From Alphaproteobacteria bacterium (GTDB lineage: Bacteria; Pseudomonadota; Alphaproteobacteria; Sphingomonadales; Sphingomonadaceae): 15,033 nt of DNA. This document shows, piece by piece, positions 7,313 through 14,976 of this stretch; positions within the stretch are counted from its first letter, which is position 1; each line of letters starts with the position of its first letter. A model generated the notes under the pieces. That model was not told the DNA's origin, ran no database searches, and saw only the letters and a program-made list of their open reading frames with translations. The translations under genes and the position numbers were made by a program. The stretch spans positions 1 through 15,033 of the forward strand of contig JAGWVG010000012.1 in assembly GCA_018970965.1 (NCBI GenBank). The letters are read 5' to 3'.

Positions 7313-8104
7313 ATGGCGGTTGGGTCGGTCTCGGCAGCGCCCGTAGTTATGGAGCGCGTACGTGACCCTTATTTCCCGACATTGGGTTCGGTTGACCGTG
7401 CAGGTGTGCGCGGCTTGACGCGCCTCGCCCTTTTGCTGGCCGCTCTGGTTGGCTTGTTCATCACCGCCACGCCAAACAGCGCCATTGCGGCTGACAAAGC
7501 TGCTGTAGGCGGCCCGTTTGAACCACTGGCAAGCTCAAGCATCAAATCAGTTCCCAGCCCTGAAAAGGCAGATCCGCAGTTTCGCGCGCTGTTCAACAGC
7601 TGGAAGCGTTTGGACGCGCAGCCGCAGGGCATTGTCGCCATTCCTTCTTCCAAGCCTGTAAATTTGGGCATTTCGCTCTCGAGTGGCTTTGGCGTGCGCT
7701 CTGATCCCTTCCGTGGGGGTGCCGCAATGCACGCGGGCGTCGATATTCCCGGCCCAATTGGTACGCCCGTTTATGCGACGGCTGACGGCGTTGTTGGTCG
7801 CACCGGTTGGGTTGGCGGCTATGGCAATTTGGTCGAGCTGGAGCATGGCCAAGGCATTCAAACCCGCTATGGCCATTTATCTGAAATCATTGCAGCGCCC
7901 GGCACACGCGTGAAGCGGGGGCAATTAATTGGCCTGATGGGCTCAACGGGCCGCTCAACCGGCAGCCATTTGCATTATGAAGTCCGCTTGGATGGTCGTG
8001 CAGTAAACCCGACCCCGTTCTTGCGGACCGACAGCTATTTGTTGGCAATGGAACGTCGCGGCAATGGCAATGTCGCGCTCGGCGGCCCCGCCAAAGCTGA
8101 TTAA
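7313..8104 (+). CDS. M23-family (LytM-type) peptidoglycan endopeptidase
   Basis: This 263-residue protein has a hydrophobic segment at about residues 37-60 (LALLLAALVGLFITA, then SAIAAD) after a 35-residue N-terminal stretch, so it is either secreted or membrane-anchored in the periplasm. The C-terminal half is a complete LytM domain: SGFGVRSDPF, MHAGVDIPG (His140, Asp144), RYGHLS (His188) and GSHLHYEV (His219, His221). His140, Asp144 and His221 would hold zinc; His188 and His219 are the usual catalytic partners. With all ligands present it should be active, unlike degenerate EnvC/NlpD-type activators. The frame is open from a TTG at 7280, but ATG 7313 with GGGGG at 7301-7305 is preferred. 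The 101-bp leader shows no clear promoter. Confidence 0.92.
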   Translation: MAVGSVSAAPVVMERVRDPYFPTLGSVDRAGVRGLTRLALLLAALVGLFITATPNSAIAADKAAVGGPFEPLASSSIKSVPSPEKADPQFRALFNSWKRLDAQPQGIVAIPSSKPVNLGISLSSGFGVRSDPFRGGAAMHAGVDIPGPIGTPVYATADGVVGRTGWVGGYGNLVELEHGQGIQTRYGHLSEIIAAPGTRVKRGQLIGLMGSTGRSTGSHLHYEVRLDGRAVNPTPFLRTDSYLLAMERRGNGNVALGGPAKAD

Positions 8105-8146
8105 GCGCATCTTGCCGCTTGGGCCGTCACGGCCTATCTTGACCCC

Positions 8147-8473
8147 ATGCATAAAGTTGATCTGACCGATAGCGCCGCCGCGCGCGTCGCCTTCATTGCC
8201 GAAAAACAGGGCAAGCCTGCTATTTTGCGGCTTTCTGTTGAAGGCGGGGGATGTTCTGGCTTTCAATATCGCTTTGGCCTGGCGGACGCTGTTGAGGCGA
8301 ATGACCTTGTGTCAGAAACCGCTGGTGTCAAACTGGTCGTTGACCCGGTCTCGCTGGATCTCCTTGATGGATCTGCGGTGGATTATGTCGAATCTTTGGG
8401 GGGGGCTGCCTTTCGCGTCACCAACCCCAATGCTGCTTCGGGCTGCGGATGCGGCGCGAGCTTTTCGGTCTGA
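8147..8473 (+). CDS. erpA: A-type iron-sulfur carrier, ErpA/IscA family
   Basis: This 108-residue protein of the HesB/IscA family carries iron-sulfur clusters from the assembly scaffold to target enzymes. The three cluster-binding cysteines are present: Cys36 in GGGCSGFQYRF, and Cys100 and Cys102 in SGCGCGASF near the C-terminus. The middle region VDPVSLDLLDGSAVDYVESL is standard for the family. ErpA is chosen over IscA because of its position next to xth, a linkage common in alphaproteobacteria, and because no isc/suf genes are nearby; the exact subfamily is less certain. It starts 42 bp after the M23 gene and 12 bp before xth. No good ribosome-binding site precedes the ATG. Confidence 0.88.
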   Translation: MHKVDLTDSAAARVAFIAEKQGKPAILRLSVEGGGCSGFQYRFGLADAVEANDLVSETAGVKLVVDPVSLDLLDGSAVDYVESLGGAAFRVTNPNAASGCGCGASFSV

Positions 8474-8485
8474 TCGCGCTCAGGG

Positions 8486-9262
8486 ATGCGGATCGCCACC
8501 TATAATGTGAACGGGATCAAAGCTCGCTTGCCACGCCTGCTGGAATGGCTGGACGAACAAAAGCCCGACATTGTCTGCCTGCAAGAGCTAAAGTCGAGCG
8601 ACGAAACCTTGCCAATCGCGGACATTGCGGCTGCCGGTTATCACGGTGTTTGGCACGGGCAAAAAGGCTTTAACGGCGTTGCAATTTTGGCGCGCGGTGA
8701 AACGCCCATAGCCGTGCAGCGTGGCTTGGCGGGTGATCCGGAGGATGACCATAGTCGCTACATTGAGGCCGATATTTTTGGCTTGCGGGTGGCCTCCATC
8801 TATTTGCCCAACGGCAATCCCCAGCCAGGGCCGAAATTTGACTATAAGCTCAAATGGTTTGACCGGCTGACGCGCCGAGCGGCCGAGTTGATGGCGCTCG
8901 AAATCCCCGTGATTCTCGCGGGCGATTACAATGTCATCCCAACCGATGCCGATATCGCCAACCCGCGTGCAATGGCAGAAGACGCGCTGATGCAGCCGGA
9001 AAGCCGCGCCGCCTTCCGCCGCTTATCCGCTTTGGGCCTGACAGATGCCCTTGAGGCACGCCACCCCGGTGGGCGGCTTTGGACATTTTGGGATTATCAA
9101 GCCGGTGCTTGGCAGCGTGATGCGGGCTTTCGCATTGATCACTTAATGCTCTCGCCAGAAGCTGCAGACCGGTTGGTGGATGCCGGGGTCGACAAAGCCT
9201 ATCGCGCGCTTGAAAAGGCCAGCGACCATGCGCCAACCTGGATCCAATTGCGCGACAGCTGA
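8486..9262 (+). CDS. xth: Exodeoxyribonuclease III (AP endonuclease)
   Basis: This 258-residue enzyme of the ExoIII/EEP family cuts DNA at abasic sites and trims 3' ends in base excision repair. All catalytic motifs are present: NVNGIKAR (Asn7, Asn9), LQELK (Glu34), YLPNGN (residues 106-111), AGDYNV (Asp147, Asn149), FRIDHLMLSP (Asp218, His219) and SDHAP (Asp247, His248). Length matches the family. The ATG at 8486 gives the canonical MRIATYNVNG; AGGG lies directly against it, too close for normal pairing, so initiation may be coupled to erpA, which ends 12 bp upstream. Confidence 0.96.
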   Translation: MRIATYNVNGIKARLPRLLEWLDEQKPDIVCLQELKSSDETLPIADIAAAGYHGVWHGQKGFNGVAILARGETPIAVQRGLAGDPEDDHSRYIEADIFGLRVASIYLPNGNPQPGPKFDYKLKWFDRLTRRAAELMALEIPVILAGDYNVIPTDADIANPRAMAEDALMQPESRAAFRRLSALGLTDALEARHPGGRLWTFWDYQAGAWQRDAGFRIDHLMLSPEAADRLVDAGVDKAYRALEKASDHAPTWIQLRDS

Positions 9263-9355
9263 TCGCAAACACAGTTTATGTTCATCCTGCAGCAAGGCCC
9301 AATGCGCCAAGCGCGTGGGCAGAAAAATGGCGGGGACCGCTTAAGGGAGCAAATA

Positions 9356-10093
9356 ATGGCCAAGGGCGCAATTTTTTCGAGCGCATGTATTGCCCTATTG
9401 GCGCTGAGCGCGGCCGGTTCAGCGCATGCGCAGCGGATGCGCGGCCCCTATTGGCCCGCTTATGGGCCCGGCTTTGGATGGCGCAGCAACACGTTCATGG
9501 CGAGCAACCTCCGTTCAGAGCAGCGGCAGATGCAGCGGCAGCAGCCCATGGAAGGCAATACGGCTGCAACGCGTTTCATTGCCCAAGGCGCGGCCGCCAA
9601 ACTGCGGCATGGTGCGATTGAAGTGAAAGCGACGCAGCAAGATGGCCCACCGCTATCGGCCCCGATATTTGAAGCAGCGGTTGTCGATCAATTGGCCAAG
9701 CTGGGCTATGAGACGGCCAAACCCGATCCAAGCGGTGGCCAAATTGCTGAAGTGCAATTTTCACGCTTGACGGTCATTCCCGAAGAGCAAAAACGCAACC
9801 CTGTCAGCGGCGAAACTATGATTGGCGTCTCCAACCGCGGGTCTATGTTTGGCATGGCGCTGGCCGTGGATTTGAGCAAGCCGCGCAAGGCGCTTGTCTC
9901 AACCCAAATGAACATCCGTATTCGCGATCGTTTGACCAACGCTGTTCTCTGGGAAGGCCGCGCAACTCTGGACACCCGCGATGGCGATAAGAAATGGCCG
10001 GAAGATGCCATTGCCGCCCGCTTATCCGCTGCCTTGCTCGAGCATCTGGCAGAGCCGGGACAAGCGCAGGAAGTGGCGATCGATACGCAGTAA
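9356..10093 (+). CDS. Secreted DUF4136-like protein of unknown function
   Basis: This 245-residue protein begins with a clear Sec signal peptide, MAKGAIFSSACIALLALSAA, with cleavage likely after GSAHA (about residue 25). There is no Cys at the cleavage site, so it is not a lipoprotein. The next 40 residues are rich in Gly, Pro, Trp, Arg and Gln (for example QRQMQRQQPM). The remainder looks like a DUF4136-type domain: VVDQLAKLGYETA, then QIAEVQFSRLTV, then MNIRIRDRLTNAVLWEGRA, a pattern of strands seen in such envelope proteins. Assignment to DUF4136 is by resemblance only. The frame is open from 9278, but AAGGGAG at 9343-9349 and the signal peptide fix the ATG at 9356. No function can be given. 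Confidence 0.78.
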   Translation: MAKGAIFSSACIALLALSAAGSAHAQRMRGPYWPAYGPGFGWRSNTFMASNLRSEQRQMQRQQPMEGNTAATRFIAQGAAAKLRHGAIEVKATQQDGPPLSAPIFEAAVVDQLAKLGYETAKPDPSGGQIAEVQFSRLTVIPEEQKRNPVSGETMIGVSNRGSMFGMALAVDLSKPRKALVSTQMNIRIRDRLTNAVLWEGRATLDTRDGDKKWPEDAIAARLSAALLEHLAEPGQAQEVAIDTQ

Positions 10094-10104
10094 ACGCTGT
10101 TGCG

Positions 10105-10125
10105 AGGCGCTTTAAAGTGCCTTTT
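10105..10125 (+). terminator. Possible intrinsic terminator after the secreted-protein gene
   Basis: AGGCGC (10105-10110) pairs with GTGCCT (10117-10122, one G-U pair) around the loop TTTAAA and runs into TTTT (10122-10125). It begins 12 bases after the stop of the plus-strand gene and overlaps the last codons of the convergent minus-strand gene. Read on the minus strand there is no T-run after the stem, so it would act in one direction only. The T-run is short. Confidence 0.4.
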
Positions 10126-11269
10126 CGTATACCCAATAATCTTTGTTGATCTGGCTGTGGATGGCGTCGGCAATCGCGTTCATGCCCTGATTGTCATCCA
10201 AAATCCAACCAATCTCCCCGCGGCTGGCACCGTAACGCGTGGTGGCGTTGCGACGGATAAATTCAATCATCATGAACGCCAATTGGCTGGCCATGCGAGA
10301 CGATTGAAGGCGTTTGACCACGCCCATCAGCGGCACGCGCATCGTCCGCACCTGAGGCTTGCGCAACCACCAGAGCAGCTTGGCCCAATTAAAGGGCAGC
10401 AGCGATCCGCCAAATTCCCTCAGCTTTTCATTCACATCGGGCAGCACAATCATGAAGGCGACGGGCACGCCATCATATTCGGCCACCATGACGAGATCTT
10501 CATAGACGATGGGTTTCAGCTTTTTGCCAACATAGGCAATTTCTGAATCGGTCAGCGGCACGAAGCCCCAATTGGCACTCCAGGCATCATTCAAAATGCC
10601 GAGGATCAGTGCGGCTTCGTCATTGAAGCGCGCTTTATTCACCTGCCGAATGCGGATCCGCTCATTGCGTTCACCCGCAGCCACGATGCGTTGGACAAGC
10701 TCTGGAAAGGGATGAGAAATGTCCAAATCCCACGTGCGCAGTGATTTGACAAAGCGATAGCCCGCCGCCTCAATCCAAGCCTGATATGTCGGCGCATTAT
10801 GCCCCATCATGACCGTTGGCGGATGATCAAACCCTTTCACCAGCAGCCCGGGCTCATCCCAAATGGAAATTGATAAAGGCCCCAAAGCACGTGTCATGCC
10901 TTTGGCGCGCAACCAATCTTCAGCGGTGGCAATCAGAGCAGCGGCGGCTTCTGCATCTTCTGCGTCAAACAAACCCCAATTGCCCGTTCCCGGGCCCATG
11001 CCCTGTTCAGCTGGCTGTTTCAGCGCCAGATGGTCAATATGGGCTGAAATGCGGCCAACAACAGCCCCGTTGCGCTCCGCCAGAAAAAACTGCGCCTCGC
11101 CATGCTCAAACCACGGATTTTTACCCGGCGTTAAGAGGCCGTGGACTTCATCCTTCAGTGGCGGCACCCAATTGGGATCTGCCGCATAAAGCCGAAAGGG
11201 GAGATCGACAAACGCCGCCAAATCGGATTTTGTCTGGACAGGGCGAACGGACAAACTGGCTTTGGTCAC
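10112..11269 (-). CDS. Double-GNAT acyltransferase-like protein (YghO type); candidate bacterial ceramide synthase
   Basis: This 385-residue soluble-looking protein has no signal peptide. The N-terminal half carries LPFRLYAADPNWVPPL (residues 23-38), NPWFEHGEAQFFLAERNG and VVGRISAHID, a pattern I know from the YghO-type acyl-CoA N-acyltransferase family. A second GNAT-like half follows from about residue 200 and ends with GEIGWILDDNQGMNAIADAI and DYWVYEKAL. From memory, the amide-forming bacterial ceramide synthase of Caulobacter belongs to this family; that, plus the sphingolipid-making habit of sphingomonads and the neighbouring lipid desaturase, suggests the same role. The alternative is a generic GNAT of unknown substrate. 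The start is GTG at 11269, preceded by AAGGGAAG (complement of 11277-11284); no ATG gives a better N-terminus. Confidence 0.75.
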   Translation of the reverse strand: MTKASLSVRPVQTKSDLAAFVDLPFRLYAADPNWVPPLKDEVHGLLTPGKNPWFEHGEAQFFLAERNGAVVGRISAHIDHLALKQPAEQGMGPGTGNWGLFDAEDAEAAAALIATAEDWLRAKGMTRALGPLSISIWDEPGLLVKGFDHPPTVMMGHNAPTYQAWIEAAGYRFVKSLRTWDLDISHPFPELVQRIVAAGERNERIRIRQVNKARFNDEAALILGILNDAWSANWGFVPLTDSEIAYVGKKLKPIVYEDLVMVAEYDGVPVAFMIVLPDVNEKLREFGGSLLPFNWAKLLWWLRKPQVRTMRVPLMGVVKRLQSSRMASQLAFMMIEFIRRNATTRYGASRGEIGWILDDNQGMNAIADAIHSQINKDYWVYEKAL

Positions 11270-11292
11270 AGATGATCTTCCCTTACAAGCGC

Positions 11293-11298
11293 ATTATA
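11293..11298 (-). promoter_or_regulatory. Candidate -10 box for the GNAT-like gene
   Basis: The minus strand reads TATAAT (complement of 11293-11298), a perfect -10 hexamer 23 bases before the GTG start at 11269. A transcript from it would have a leader of fewer than 20 bases. No good -35 sits at the usual 16-18 base spacing; that position is occupied by one half of the CTTGAC dyad, which would fit a promoter that needs or is controlled by a bound regulator. This is a weak call on its own. Confidence 0.28.
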
Positions 11299-11315
11299 TT
11301 TGCCCGTTCAGCCTT

Positions 11316-11332
11316 CTTGACCTGATGTCAAG
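11316..11332. promoter_or_regulatory. Operator-like inverted repeat CTTGAC-N5-GTCAAG
   Basis: The sequence CTTGAC-CTGAT-GTCAAG is a perfect 6-bp inverted repeat with a 5-base spacer, in the 143-bp region between two divergent genes. TTGACC (11317-11322, plus strand) inside it could be a -35 for the desaturase, with CATATG or TATGCG at 11339-11346 as a poor -10. TTGACA is present on the minus strand (complement of 11326-11331). The size suits a dimeric regulator. It is not an FNR box, since TTGAC and GTCAA are five rather than four bases apart. The regulator is unknown and is not encoded in the window. Confidence 0.4.
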
Positions 11333-11412
11333 GCGGCCCATATGCGAAGTCCCTGTCCGCCATGATCCTGCCATGTTAATGGGGTTAAGCGCGGATACGA
11401 ACTGGAATTGAT

Positions 11413-12516
11413 ATGCCAAGCACAATGCTTTCCTCTGACAGCTCTTCTGCCCTGCCACGCACGGCGGCAAATATCCCCCTCGCGCGTCACCCAGATGATG
11501 CCGCGATGATCCGGGCGGCAGCAGAGTTGACGCGCGATTTGAATGCCGCGCGACCGGAAATCTATTGGCCCGATTTCTTAATTTGTGCGGCGCTGGGCTA
11601 TGCCGCAATGGCCTTGGCAATCTTGGCCGACACCTCTTTCGCGATGATTGGCTGGGGCGCGGTTTCTGCCCTTATTTTATATCGCGCTGCCCTGTTCATT
11701 CATGAGCTCACTCATATTCGACCAACAGCATTGCCGGGATTTCGCTTTGCGTGGAATGTCATTATTGGCGTGCCATTGCTGGCGCCTTCGTTCATGTATG
11801 AAGGGGTTCACAGCCTCCACCATGCCCGCACGCGCTATGGAACGGACGAAGACCCTGAATATCTCCCACTCGCGCTGATGAAGCCCTGGACTGTGCCCTT
11901 GTTTGTGCTGGTTTCAGCCCTCGGGCCCATTGCCGTTTTGATCCGCTTCGCTCTTTTATCTCCTCTGTCGCTGCTCTCCCGCAAATTGCGGGCGCTGATT
12001 GTGGCGCGCTATTCCAGCCTATCAATCAACCCCAATTTTCGTCGGCGCATGCCCGAAGGCGCGTTCCGCCGCATGTGGATTGCGCAAGAGGTGGGCGCTT
12101 CGATCTGGGCGATCAGCCTCATCGCGCTTGTCGTAACTGGCGTTATCCCGCTCCATGCCTTTCTGGTCGCCCTTGGCATTCATTCCGGCATTGTCGTGAT
12201 CAACCAGATCCGCACTTTGGTCGCGCATTTGTGGGAAAATGAGGGCGAGGTGATGAGCGTGACGGGCCAATATCTGGATAGCGTCAATGTGCCGCCGCCC
12301 GGCATTTTGCCCGCGATCTGGGCGCCTGTTGGCTTACGCTACCATGCGCTGCATCACTTACTGCCAGGCTTGCCTTATCATTCCTTAGGGGAAGCGCATC
12401 GGCGGTTGGTGGCTGCGCTGCCCGCCACCTCTACTTATCATGAGGCCAGCTATAAGGGCCTGCCCGGCTTAGTCGTGCGGTTGGTGCGCAGCAGCTTTCA
12501 CGCGGGTGCGCGCTGA
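11413..12516 (+). CDS. Membrane fatty acid desaturase / hydroxylase (histidine-box family)
   Basis: This 367-residue membrane protein carries all three histidine boxes of the di-iron fatty acid desaturase superfamily: HELTH (97-101), HSLHH (133-137) and HALHH (311-315), with extra His at 323 and 329. Hydrophobic segments lie near residues 55-72, 75-95, 113-127, 160-190 and 225-265. This family introduces double bonds or hydroxyl groups into acyl chains or lipids, using O2 and an electron donor. The substrate cannot be read off. It diverges from the GNAT-like gene and converges on lptG (23-bp gap, no clear terminator). A lipid-tailoring role for the envelope is a reasonable inference. The ATG at 11413 has only a weak GGA upstream; ATG at 11425 is possible. 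Confidence 0.9.
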   Translation: MPSTMLSSDSSSALPRTAANIPLARHPDDAAMIRAAAELTRDLNAARPEIYWPDFLICAALGYAAMALAILADTSFAMIGWGAVSALILYRAALFIHELTHIRPTALPGFRFAWNVIIGVPLLAPSFMYEGVHSLHHARTRYGTDEDPEYLPLALMKPWTVPLFVLVSALGPIAVLIRFALLSPLSLLSRKLRALIVARYSSLSINPNFRRRMPEGAFRRMWIAQEVGASIWAISLIALVVTGVIPLHAFLVALGIHSGIVVINQIRTLVAHLWENEGEVMSVTGQYLDSVNVPPPGILPAIWAPVGLRYHALHHLLPGLPYHSLGEAHRRLVAALPATSTYHEASYKGLPGLVVRLVRSSFHAGAR

Positions 12517-12539
12517 ACCAGCTGTCGTGCGCGGCGGGC

Positions 12540-13634
12540 TTATTCTTCGGTTTTGATGAGCACAAACTCACCAATCAGCAAGAAGAGCAGAAACGGCCCC
12601 CAAGCCGCCAGCAGAGGCGGGTAAATGCCCAAGCCGCCCATTGCGAGGCCAAAATTATCGGCCACAAAATAGGCAAAGCCCAAGGCCATCCCGATAATGG
12701 CACGCACAAAAAGCCTGCCCGATCGGGCGACCCCAAAAGCCGCAACCGCCGCCAATAAGGGCATGAGCAACGTCGAGAGCGGACCCGAAATTTTGTGCCA
12801 CAGCGACGCTTTGAGAGACTGGGTGGGCCGACCAGCCGCTTCCAACTCGCCAATGGCCGTCCACAACTGCATGAATGACAGGCCATCGGCATCAACCGAG
12901 GCGAGCGTGAAGCGCTCCGGCCCCACATTCTTGGCCAGCACTGGACTGCCCAAATCCTGCTTCACGCCGCGCGCGACATCAAATCGTGTGGCATTTTGAA
13001 GCCGCCAGCCACCCGCTTCTGGTTGCGCCTTGGGTGCCCGAATAATCGCCTGCAATTCGCCCCCGCTGCGGACATAGATGCTGACATCGCTCAGCCTTGT
13101 GCGCGCGCCGCGGCCTTCCACCGACCCAGCATTGATCAACTGATGTCCATCGCGCACCCAAATATCAGCCTGCACGCGGCTATCCATAGGGATTTGCGCG
13201 TAATCCACCTTTTGCCAGCGGTTCAGCGTCGCGGTTGCGCGCGTCACGATACGTTCATTAAACGTGAAGGCGATGGCCGCGACACCCAAGCTGGCGAGCA
13301 TTAACGGCGCCAAAACTTGATGTGCAGACAGGCCCGATGCCTTCATTGAGATGACTTCGCTGTTTTGGTTAAGTGTGACCATTGTAACAAGCGTGCCCAG
13401 CAGCACCGAGAAGGGCAGAAAGCGCTGAATAATCTGCGGTGTCCGCATCGATACATAGCGCCATAAATCGGCATTATCATTGCCGGGGGCTGCCAGAATC
13501 TTGTCTGCCTCGCCCAGCAGATCCAGCGCTTGCAGCACCAGCACCAAAGCCGCCAGCACCGCCAAAGTACGGACCAAAAACATACGCGCCATGTAAATGG
13601 ACATGGTGCGCGACGGGAAAAATTGGGTTTGCAT
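12540..13634 (-). CDS. lptG: LptG, Lpt lipid-export ABC transporter permease
   Basis: This 364-residue inner-membrane protein of the YjgP/YjgQ family, with LptF and the ATPase LptB, pulls lipid from the inner membrane and passes it to the periplasmic LptC/LptA bridge. It has three N-terminal membrane helices (about residues 15-45, 72-95, 105-128), a periplasmic beta-jellyroll domain (about 135-265) and three C-terminal helices (about 280-300, 308-332, 338-358). The coupling-helix region is SEVISMKASGLS. It ends at KTEE. Its ATG shares one base with the lptF stop (TGATG), as expected for a lptF-lptG operon. LptG is named by being second and by its helix pattern; LptF/LptG identities could in principle be swapped. 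No lptD/surA genes follow. Confidence 0.92.
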   Translation of the reverse strand: MQTQFFPSRTMSIYMARMFLVRTLAVLAALVLVLQALDLLGEADKILAAPGNDNADLWRYVSMRTPQIIQRFLPFSVLLGTLVTMVTLNQNSEVISMKASGLSAHQVLAPLMLASLGVAAIAFTFNERIVTRATATLNRWQKVDYAQIPMDSRVQADIWVRDGHQLINAGSVEGRGARTRLSDVSIYVRSGGELQAIIRAPKAQPEAGGWRLQNATRFDVARGVKQDLGSPVLAKNVGPERFTLASVDADGLSFMQLWTAIGELEAAGRPTQSLKASLWHKISGPLSTLLMPLLAAVAAFGVARSGRLFVRAIIGMALGFAYFVADNFGLAMGGLGIYPPLLAAWGPFLLFLLIGEFVLIKTEE

Positions 13635-14836
13635 CAGGCCCGCGCCCCTTGCAGTGAACGTCGCGCCAGCATCTGCCGCACGGCCTTGCCAAGATGGTCA
13701 AACACGCGCTCCAATGCCCCGATTGGCTGTCCGCCCGGCTTGTGCGCCAAGGTCCAATACATCCAGCAAATCAGGCCTGAGAACAGCAGAAACGGCGTCC
13801 ATAAAGCGATGGCAGGGTTCAAAATGCCTAGCGCGCCCATGCCTTCAGCCCATTCATTGATTTTATGATAGGTGACGACCAGCACGATGGAGAGAAAAAC
13901 GCCCAGCGCCGATGTGGAGCGCTTGGGCGGCACTGCAAGCGCAACAGCCAATAGCGGCAACAACAGCATCATCGCCACTTCCACCAAGCGGAAATGGAAA
14001 TTGGCAAGCATCTCATATCGCGTGGCCTCGGGCGTATCTTCGGCCACACTCACCCGAACCAGCTCTGGAATTGTCAATTCCCCATCCAGATTGCCACGGC
14101 TGCGAAAGGCCTCGATCTTGGGCAGATCAATTGGCAAATCATGCGCCGTGAACGAAAGGACGCGCGGCTGGCGATAGCCCGGTGCGTCATGCACCAAAAC
14201 GCCATTGCGCAATCTGAGAATGATGACGTCAGGATCATCCGTTGCCAAAAAAGTGCCTTGCTGCGCAGTGACGGATATCGTGCGCCCTTCTTTGGCGGCG
14301 ACGCGCACGAAAATTCCGTGCAAATCTTTTCCGTTATTTTCGCTGCGCTCAATCCGCAGTGTCATCTTGCTGCCAAAGCGCGCAAATTCTCCAACTTTAA
14401 TCGATGCGCCAAGCGCACCAGAGCGCAGCTCGAAGCGAATGCCCTCATAAGCATAGCGCGCATAAGGCTGAACAAAGCCGACAATCGCCAAATTTACCAG
14501 CGCGAGCGCAATGGCATAAAGATAGGGCACGCGCAGCAGCCGCCCATAGCTCATCCCAACTGCGCGATAGACATCCAACTCAGACGACAGCGCAATTTTG
14601 CGAAAGGCAAGCAAGATGCCCAGCATCAGCCCGATGGGGATGCCGAGCGACAAATATTCGGGCAGCAAATTGGCCAACATCCGCCAGACCACGCTGACCG
14701 GACCGCCTTCTTGCGCAACGAAATTGAACAATCGCAGCATCTTATCCAGCACAAGCAGCATCGCAGCGATCACCAGCGTCGAAAAGAGTGGCAGTGCGAT
14801 AAGCCGGGCGAGATAGCGATCGGTCGAGTTAAGCAT
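13634..14836 (-). CDS. lptF: LptF, Lpt lipid-export ABC transporter permease
   Basis: This 400-residue protein is the partner of LptG in the Lpt transporter. It starts MLNSTDRYLARLIALPLFST with a first membrane helix at about residues 12-33. It then has the second helix with EYLSLGIPIGLMLGILLAF, the coupling segment SELDVYRAVGMSYGRLL, a third helix, a periplasmic beta-jellyroll domain (about residues 125-280) and three further helices before a basic C-terminal tail (about 45 residues, Arg/Gly-rich). The frame stays open 38 codons upstream, but the ATG at 14836 gives the family N-terminus; only a weak AGAAAAAG lies ahead of it. An upstream ATG at 14866 or 14890 would add a Cys-containing stretch not expected in the family. 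Confidence 0.92.
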   Translation of the reverse strand: MLNSTDRYLARLIALPLFSTLVIAAMLLVLDKMLRLFNFVAQEGGPVSVVWRMLANLLPEYLSLGIPIGLMLGILLAFRKIALSSELDVYRAVGMSYGRLLRVPYLYAIALALVNLAIVGFVQPYARYAYEGIRFELRSGALGASIKVGEFARFGSKMTLRIERSENNGKDLHGIFVRVAAKEGRTISVTAQQGTFLATDDPDVIILRLRNGVLVHDAPGYRQPRVLSFTAHDLPIDLPKIEAFRSRGNLDGELTIPELVRVSVAEDTPEATRYEMLANFHFRLVEVAMMLLLPLLAVALAVPPKRSTSALGVFLSIVLVVTYHKINEWAEGMGALGILNPAIALWTPFLLFSGLICWMYWTLAHKPGGQPIGALERVFDHLGKAVRQMLARRSLQGARA

Positions 14837-14976
14837 CACTTTTTCTGAATTAAGACAGATGACCATGATTTGGCCGCAAATCAATTTCATACGCGGCCTG
14901 CCAACATGGATTAGGTGAGTCCGCGCCCAAGTGCAAACAGCCGGGCACATTTTTCGAGATGGTGAGGATGATCGTG
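14837..14976. other. Divergent intergenic region between lptF and the terminal gene
   Basis: These 140 bp must hold the promoters of lptF (minus) and of the partial gene on the plus strand. A minus-strand TTGGCA (complement of 14899-14904) is a fair -35, but I find no acceptable -10 at 16-18 bases. No strong inverted repeat or terminator is visible. Confidence 0.4.

Noticed and set aside
8122..8134. GGCCG-TCA-CGGCC hairpin between the M23 gene and erpA as a terminator.
   Set aside because: The stem is 5 bp with a 3-base loop and is followed by TATCTTG rather than a T-run.
12517..12539. Possible terminator between the desaturase gene and lptG.
   Set aside because: GC-rich half-sites can pair only with a 13-base loop and no T-run follows on either strand.
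13994..14848. A 284-codon plus-strand open frame opposite lptF.
   Set aside because: The translation is rich in His, Gln, Arg and Asn as expected from reading a membrane-protein gene backwards, and lptF is unmistakable.
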